Positions 6,360 to 10,812 of a stretch of 10,812 bases of DNA are shown piece after piece (position 1 is the stretch's first letter; each line of letters begins with the position of its first letter). The stretch is from positions 1 to 10,812 of the forward strand of contig DAOUHE010000155.1 in NCBI GenBank assembly GCA_034428715.1, read 5' to 3'. The position numbers were made by a program, and so were the translations under genes. Under the pieces are notes generated by a model. That model searched no databases, was not told where the DNA came from, and was given only the letters and a program-made list of their open reading frames with translations. This DNA is from Io17-Chloro-G2 sp034428715 (lineage in GTDB: Bacteria; Chloroflexota; Dehalococcoidia; Lucifugimonadales; UBA3495).

Positions 6360-7130
6360 TCACAGGCCCTTTGAAGCCTCGGCAGCGTGGTAATTCCAGG
6401 TACCGCTCATCCTCAGGCCGCCTTCGGGAATCACGCCCTTGAAGTGGTCCAGCTCCCAGGGGGGAGGCCGGTCCGTGATCTCCTGGATCAGGGCTTCTGG
6501 GATTCGGGGGTAGTCCCGTCCGACGGCGCATAGGGCCAGGTAGTTCATCCTGGCTTGCTCTTCCAACTCAGCCATGGCCGTCACCGATTCCGACAAGCTT
6601 CCCCCCGCCGTTACCGCTCCGTGGGCGAACAGCAAGACGGCGGTGCCATCGCCCAGCAGGTTGGCGACTTCCATCCCTTCGTCATGGCTCTGGATGATCT
6701 TGACGTGGGGCCAGACCGGCAGGGGGTCCCGCACCAGCTGCATCCCCTCTTGGCACAACGGTGTCAACCCTTGCCCCAAGGTGCTCAACAGAACCGTGTA
6801 CCGGGGATGGACGTGGACCACCGACTGAACATCCGGCCGGAGCTGGTAGATACACGAATGTATCTTGATCTCGGCGCACTGGACTACACCGGCCGGCCCG
6901 CTCACCAGGAAGCCATCGGTGTCGCAGATAATCATATCCTCGGGACGCATGGAGGAAAGGGAGTCAATGGCGTACTGGCGGCCCTTTACCGCAAACCGGC
7001 CGGAGTCCGATGGCAGACGCATGCTGGCGTGGCCCCGGTCGGCCGTGACGCCGGTTGCCAGGCCCAGGTTGGAAAGGATACGGTTGGCTATGGCCACCTC
7101 TCGTTTGACGTCATATTCTTCTAATGCCAT
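6360..7130 (-). CDS. Class II aldolase/adducin-family protein
   Basis: Cytosolic protein of 256 residues, typical length for the fuculose-phosphate aldolase / adducin-head family, zinc enzymes that cleave or decarboxylate sugar-like hydroxy-carbonyl substrates. Zinc-site residues are all in place: His106 and His108 in VVHVHPRYTVLL, His170 in LLFAHGAVTAG, and the acid/base Glu87 in QCAEIKIHSCIY. DRGHASMRLP near 31-40 fits the GNxS-type phosphate or carboxylate loop, and the missing Asn hints at a substrate other than a classic sugar phosphate. ATG 7130 has GAGAGG on this strand 8 bp upstream. The start is only 24 bp from the stop of the upstream lipoprotein gene, so it is probably the last gene of that operon. 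The exact substrate cannot be told. Confidence 0.9.
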   Translation of the reverse strand: MALEEYDVKREVAIANRILSNLGLATGVTADRGHASMRLPSDSGRFAVKGRQYAIDSLSSMRPEDMIICDTDGFLVSGPAGVVQCAEIKIHSCIYQLRPDVQSVVHVHPRYTVLLSTLGQGLTPLCQEGMQLVRDPLPVWPHVKIIQSHDEGMEVANLLGDGTAVLLFAHGAVTAGGSLSESVTAMAELEEQARMNYLALCAVGRDYPRIPEALIQEITDRPPPWELDHFKGVIPEGGLRMSGTWNYHAAEASKGL

Positions 7131-7154
7131 GTAAGCTGCCTCTCCTGAATCTGG

Positions 7155-9041
7155 TTACGGGTTCAGGTCTACCGGGACTATGTACACACCCTTGGCCCTG
7201 GGCAAAAGGGAGCTTTCGTAATCGAAGTGGGTTTCCACTGCCACCAGGAACTTTCCATCGCCCAAATTTTGCTGGGCGAAGGGCACTGGGTTCCAGCCCA
7301 CCATCTGCAATAGCCGCTGCTGGGATTGGATAGCCGAATCCAGCCCGCCGCCGCCTATGGTTAGGACGTTGGCGGTCATGGCGAAATCGTCTGCCACCTC
7401 TTTCCCGGTCAAAAACAGGTTCATCGGGGCTGAGCCGTCTTGCTCTGTCTCCAACAACATCCAGCTCAAGGCATGGTCCCAATCGACGATGCGGGTAAAG
7501 GCGGTTGGGTCGGTGAAGAAATCCTCCTTGGAAATGTCGGCCACCCATATCCCGCCACCCTCGTCGCGGAACCCGTAAAGCGTGTTGAACAGGAACCTTT
7601 TATCGTCGCTCAACCGGGGAGAGGCGCCGTAGAGCCCGGCTTCCGGGGCCCTGGGGAACTGGTGGATGGGGTAATCGACCATTTCGTAGTCTTCCGGTTC
7701 GTTCACGTTTACCAGATAGACCGACTGCCACCTTGGATCGGCCGGGATCCCGGCGCCAGACTTGGGCCAGCCCTCGGTGCTCATCAGCCAGCGGGAATCG
7801 TCGTTGGGCAGGGGCAGGGCCATCAGGACGATGCCTGGGGCATCATAGATCACGCGGGTGGATCCGTCGTCATCCAGGGCGACGATCTTGTGCCGTTGCC
7901 GTTTGTCAGGTTCCAGAGAACGGCGTATCCGCATGTAAAACCGGTCTTTGGATTCGCCTTCCACCCGGTAGCGGCGCACCCCTCCAGCCGTATCGCATTC
8001 CCCCTGCCAGGATACGTCAAGCTGGGTCAACACCCCTGCTATCCAGGTTCCTTCCATGCCGAAGTACTGGACATTTTCGCCACCGCCTTCCCTGATCAAC
8101 TTCGACAGGCGTTCGCCGAACACATCATCGCCATCGCCGGCCAGCACGTGGGCGGGAGTGAATTTGAACCCGATGGCATTCAACGTGCCATGGTACCCGG
8201 CGCTGGAAATGGCTTCCTGGTAGACGCCGCATTGCTTACGGGCCACTTCTGGCGGCGGATACCGCTGCTGGACAAAGGACAATCCCAGGATCTCTTTTTC
8301 GTAATCTTGGGCTAGAGCGGACCCCGCCACGGTAAGCGCCCTGGGGTTAACGTGCAGGTGGGTTGGACTGGCCACGTCCTCCCGGGGGCTCTGCCACGCC
8401 GTCGGGGGTTCAAACGGGATCACCAGGAAGGTACCGTCCGGAAATACCTCGGCGATGGTCCCCCGGGACGGTTTATCGCGCAGATACTCGAATTCCAGGG
8501 TATGAAACAGCCGCGCGATAGAAGCCGGGCTTTTCAGTCCCTCACCCATGGCTTTGTCCAGAGGGACACCCATGGCTATCAAGCGGTGAACGCGGTGCAC
8601 CGGGTGTTCGCCCAACTCGCCTGGGATCAAGGCCAGCGGGTCTAAGTATAGCTTCCGCCTGCCCTGCCGAAGCCGTATCTTCACCTTGCCGCCGCGGATG
8701 ACCACCTGGTCCGGCTCGCCTTGAACCGGCACCAATTCCCCGTCCTCTGTCTGGGCGAAGAAATGCGGGCGCACTATTTCGTAAAATGACGTTGAAGTGT
8801 CGTAGTTGGTCCTGGGAATTATGAACTCCTCCGGCACCGCGCCCACAAACACGTGCGTTGGCGTTTCGGTGGCGCACCCCGCCGAAATCCCGGCGGTTAA
8901 GACCGCTGATAGGAAAATGGCCGCTCTAATAAATACAGGTTGGGCGAAACGATGGTTGTGTGGACCATCGGTTGAAACGGACACCGGAGGTAATGACGAT
9001 AATAATAGCGATCCATTCCTATCCGACTGAAAAACGCCCAC
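7155..9041 (-). CDS. Uncharacterised large lipoprotein with possible TolB-like beta-propeller segment
   Basis: Long ORF of 628 residues that I cannot assign to a named family. A hydrophobic stretch from about 41 ends in GISAGC, giving a lipobox with Cys56, so the protein is likely exported and lipid-anchored. The middle and C-terminal parts hold segments of the TolB/WD40-like kind: about 405-450 (IVLMALPLPNDDSRWLMSTE) and about 480-510 (ASPRLSDDKRFLFNTLYGF, then GGGIWVADISKED). This suggests a beta-propeller but without clear repeats. The N-terminal part (about 60-250) has EEFIIPRTNYD and a charged region of no known type. The start is uncertain: GTG 9041 has no proper ribosome site and would leave an unusually long n-region; GTG 8984 is the next in-frame choice and has none either. 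It sits 46 bp after the nitronate monooxygenase and 24 bp before the aldolase. Confidence 0.75.
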   Translation of the reverse strand: MGVFQSDRNGSLLLSSLPPVSVSTDGPHNHRFAQPVFIRAAIFLSAVLTAGISAGCATETPTHVFVGAVPEEFIIPRTNYDTSTSFYEIVRPHFFAQTEDGELVPVQGEPDQVVIRGGKVKIRLRQGRRKLYLDPLALIPGELGEHPVHRVHRLIAMGVPLDKAMGEGLKSPASIARLFHTLEFEYLRDKPSRGTIAEVFPDGTFLVIPFEPPTAWQSPREDVASPTHLHVNPRALTVAGSALAQDYEKEILGLSFVQQRYPPPEVARKQCGVYQEAISSAGYHGTLNAIGFKFTPAHVLAGDGDDVFGERLSKLIREGGGENVQYFGMEGTWIAGVLTQLDVSWQGECDTAGGVRRYRVEGESKDRFYMRIRRSLEPDKRQRHKIVALDDDGSTRVIYDAPGIVLMALPLPNDDSRWLMSTEGWPKSGAGIPADPRWQSVYLVNVNEPEDYEMVDYPIHQFPRAPEAGLYGASPRLSDDKRFLFNTLYGFRDEGGGIWVADISKEDFFTDPTAFTRIVDWDHALSWMLLETEQDGSAPMNLFLTGKEVADDFAMTANVLTIGGGGLDSAIQSQQRLLQMVGWNPVPFAQQNLGDGKFLVAVETHFDYESSLLPRAKGVYIVPVDLNP

Positions 9042-9087
9042 ACCCCCGAATTTGACGATCCAGTACCTCGTGAGACCTATGCCCGAT

Positions 9088-10065
9088 CTATAAACCTAAC
9101 TGTCGCGGACGTTCCCGCAGGAGCCGTTCCGCCTGGCCACAGATATCCCGCAGAACTTCGCCGGCCGGCCGAATCGACCCTACGCTGGCGGCAGACTGGC
9201 CCATATACACGGACGCGGTTTCGGGATCATGTTTGGCCCAGGCCTCTGCGGCGTCCGAGGCAAGTTCTTCTCGCCGTGCCTGAATCTCCGCGTCGCGGCC
9301 GTCCCAGGTCTGGACAAAGCGATTATTGTACACACGGCCGGCTATACCCTGGGGCCATGGACTGTTTCCGACCAAGTCATATAACGGAGTGAAAACGGTG
9401 TCCTGGCCATCGCTCTGGACGATTCGTTCTTTGAAGGCTTCAGGCACTTCGACTGCCTCAGGAGTGGCAATGAACGCCGTGCCGACCCAGGCGCCTTCGG
9501 CGCCGGCGGCTAAAACGGCCGCAAGCGCCCGCCCGCTGGCGATACCCCCAGAGGCCATGACCGGAATATTGGGAAACTGTTCCACGACCCGAGTGAGGAA
9601 CGGCAACAGGTTCATTGGACCGGTGTGCCCTCCTGCCTCGTTCCCTTGGACCGCAAGGACGTCGGCGCCCGCGTCCACCGCCTCAGCGGCGCCATCTAAG
9701 CTCTGGACCTGACAAATCGTTATGGCTCCAGCCTGCTTGGCTCTGGTCAACCAAGGCTGGGGGTTGGCGAAAGAGAAGGCGATAATGGGCACTTTTTCAT
9801 CCAAGGCTGCCTCAAAGTTCTCAGGTGAGTCAGCGATCAGGTGCGTTATGAACCCGGCGCCAAATGGCTTACCCGTCTTCGACCGGATATATCTGATCTG
9901 CTCCCGAACCCAGTCAGGGCCGGCCGGGTGGATGCCGCCAAAGCTGCCCAGCCCGCCCGCCTGGGATACAGCCACGGCAAGTTGCCCGCCGCTGTGATTG
10001 GTCATGGGGGAGGACATTATGGGGTAGGAAACCTTGAATAATTCGGTTATCTTGGTCCGCAACAT
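9088..10065 (-). CDS. Nitronate monooxygenase-like FMN enzyme (2-nitropropane dioxygenase family)
   Basis: TIM-barrel flavoprotein of 325 residues, close to the family length. Diagnostic blocks: YPIMSSPMTNHSGGQLAVAV at the N-terminal FMN strand, GNEAGGHTGP with His147 as the likely catalytic base, PVMASGGIASGRALAAVLAAG for the phosphate-binding loop, and GAWVGTAFIATPE. Members oxidise alkyl nitronates to carbonyls and nitrite; others in the superfamily are enoyl-ACP reductases or act on different substrates, so the nitronate role is inferred. ATG 10065 has GGTGA 4 bp upstream; the region in front of it forms a GCCAGC/GCTGGC hairpin (10075-10095). It is the first gene of the minus-strand run with the lipoprotein and aldolase, and the VOC pseudogene lies 138 bp upstream. 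Confidence 0.92.
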   Translation of the reverse strand: MLRTKITELFKVSYPIMSSPMTNHSGGQLAVAVSQAGGLGSFGGIHPAGPDWVREQIRYIRSKTGKPFGAGFITHLIADSPENFEAALDEKVPIIAFSFANPQPWLTRAKQAGAITICQVQSLDGAAEAVDAGADVLAVQGNEAGGHTGPMNLLPFLTRVVEQFPNIPVMASGGIASGRALAAVLAAGAEGAWVGTAFIATPEAVEVPEAFKERIVQSDGQDTVFTPLYDLVGNSPWPQGIAGRVYNNRFVQTWDGRDAEIQARREELASDAAEAWAKHDPETASVYMGQSAASVGSIRPAGEVLRDICGQAERLLRERPRQLGL

Positions 10066-10074
10066 ATCTTCACC

Positions 10075-10095
10075 GCCAGCAAGGCCGGCGCTGGC
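10075..10095 (-). promoter_or_regulatory. Hairpin abutting the ribosome site of nitronate monooxygenase
   Basis: GCCAGC (10075-10080) pairs with GCTGGC (10090-10095) around a 9-base loop that is itself GGCCGGC-rich. In the minus-strand transcript the second arm runs directly into GGTGA, the likely ribosome site of the gene starting at 10065. A stem here could affect translation, but this is inference from structure only. Confidence 0.3.
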
Positions 10096-10203
10096 CGATT
10101 CAGCACTTGACTTGGTGGCCTACAAAATCAATTGATCTAAAGCCGTTATATCCGAACAGCGGCCTTCCTCGCCTCAACGGAGACCGGCCTTGGCCTAAAG
10201 CGC

Positions 10204-10548
10204 TTATGCGTGCGGCGCGGTCAATTCGATCTGGATGTTGTCGGGATCACGAAACATCAGCACGTAGATACTAAGAGCCGACAGATCTACGATCTCCCCG
10301 TGGGAGACATTGTGCTCATCGAGTACTCCCATAGCCCCTTCCAGCTCGTCTCGGCTGCCGACGCTGAAGCAGAGATGATCGAGTCCGACACGGCATTCGT
10401 TGAAAGAGTCCCCGCTGATCGCCCTGCCTGGATCTGCGGCTGGACCAATCGCCAGGAGCGCGCTGCCGTTGCTAAGGATTATTCTTGGCCCGAACTCCCT
10501 TGCTACCTCAAATCCAAGGATATCGGTTATCCAATCAACACCAAAAAA
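10204..10548 (-). pseudogene. 5'-truncated VOC/glyoxalase-family pseudogene
   Basis: An open frame of 114 codons on the minus strand, ending TAA at 10204-10206, encodes the body of a VOC-superfamily protein: DWITDILGFEVAREFGP, NGSALLAIGPAADPGR, CRVGLDHLCFSVGSRDELEG and YVLMFRDPDNIQIELTAPHA. The metal-ligand strand with GLDH and the RDPDNIQIEL strand are normal. The expected first strand (HVGLTVSDLxRS type, about 20 residues) is missing: a TGA at 10549-10551 closes the frame just before VDW. No ATG, GTG or TTG lies in this frame until far into the domain, so no working start is seen. A fragment NHIGL occurs in another minus-strand frame near 10590-10605 and may be a relic of the missing strand, but this is speculative. 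The antisense plus-strand frame is a shadow. Confidence 0.7.
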
Positions 10549-10812
10549 TCAGGTACACATGGGGGGTTGGGCTTGACGACTGATCACGAAGCCCAATGTG
10601 GTTCGAACCCTCGTGGGTGGGCCTATTTTGACGGTAGACAGAACCGTCTTCGAGATGTGGCTGGGGGCTCTGTGAGCCTACCAAGGCTCTCTCCCCGACC
10701 ACTATAAAGGAACGACATGGGCGGCAACAGATGCCGCCTATGCCGTCCAGCCAGCGGCGCATCCAGTTAATTTAAGACCATCCGTGACACGTATAGTTAT
10801 CCAGTAGTCATC
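10549..10812. other. Non-coding right end, with small hairpins
   Basis: I see no gene I can support in these 264 bases. Hairpins present: GGGCTT/AAGCCC at 10569-10594 with a 14-base loop, and GGCGGCA/TGCCGCC at 10720-10738 with a 5-base loop. An AAAGGA at 10707 followed by ATG 10717 opens only 17 codons. The palindrome GGTTCGAACC at 10600 looks like a tRNA T-loop, but no tRNA can be folded around it. Confidence 0.4.

Noticed and set aside
7440..8315. 291-codon plus-strand open frame
   Set aside because: Shadow of the lipoprotein gene on the minus strand in GC-rich DNA; no motif of its own.
10546..10560. ATG TGT ACC TGA in frame with the VOC body, possible selenocysteine readthrough
   Set aside because: The residues before the TGA do not supply the missing first strand and no selenocysteine element is evident; truncation is simpler.
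10597..10615. tRNA-like GGTTCGAACC
   Set aside because: A short palindrome with no T-stem on either strand and no other tRNA arms.
10210..10707. 165-codon plus-strand open frame
   Set aside because: It is antisense to the VOC pseudogene, whose minus-strand frame shows clear family blocks; the plus product has no recognisable motif.
10717..10770. 17-codon frame after AAAGGA
   Set aside because: Too short to support, and it overlaps a GC-rich hairpin; probably chance.

Overview
The window looks like bacterial chromosome from an uncultured lineage. The gene set resembles SAR202-type or other Dehalococcoidia-like Chloroflexota: a DUF3179 lipoprotein, dienelactone hydrolase, isochorismatase-family amidase, class II aldolase, nitronate monooxygenase and VOC proteins, many of them small-molecule catabolism paralogues. 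This taxonomic guess rests on gene content and style only; no rRNA or other marker is present. I found no tRNA, rRNA, CRISPR array, transposase or phage gene.

Layout. Bases 1-2668 are read on the plus strand: the tail of an unrecognised gene, a CcdA/DsbD-like membrane thiol-electron carrier, and a lipoprotein with a DUF3179 module carrying a CPLC motif, closed by a strong intrinsic terminator. Bases 2724-5185 are minus strand: a RidA-family deaminase, about 570 bp without a convincing gene, a wrecked dienelactone hydrolase (nucleophile region deleted and frame shifted), and an isochorismatase-family hydrolase. An intergenic region with two good divergent promoters separates the amidase from a plus-strand exonuclease III gene (5406-6179). 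A compact palindromic repeat at 6222-6302 lies at the convergent junction with a minus-strand run: nitronate monooxygenase (10065-9088), an uncharacterised large lipoprotein (9041-7155) and a class II aldolase (7130-6360). The gaps of 46 and 24 bp suggest one operon. Upstream of it lies a 5'-truncated VOC (glyoxalase-fold) pseudogene, and the right end is non-coding as far as I can see.

How the genes may work together. CcdA-like protein and the CPLC lipoprotein could form an extracytoplasmic thiol/disulfide or metal-handling pair, CcdA passing reducing equivalents outward. RidA, the amidase and the lost hydrolase suggest breakdown of nitrogen-containing or aromatic organics, and nitronate monooxygenase plus aldolase fit the same theme. 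Two decayed enzyme genes of large paralogous families in 11 kb suggest active gene turnover. No clearly new multi-gene defence or mobile system is visible. The most unusual items are the internally duplicated DUF3179 lipoprotein beside CcdA, the unknown lipoprotein in a catabolic operon, and a palindrome exactly filling the spacer of the exonuclease III promoter.
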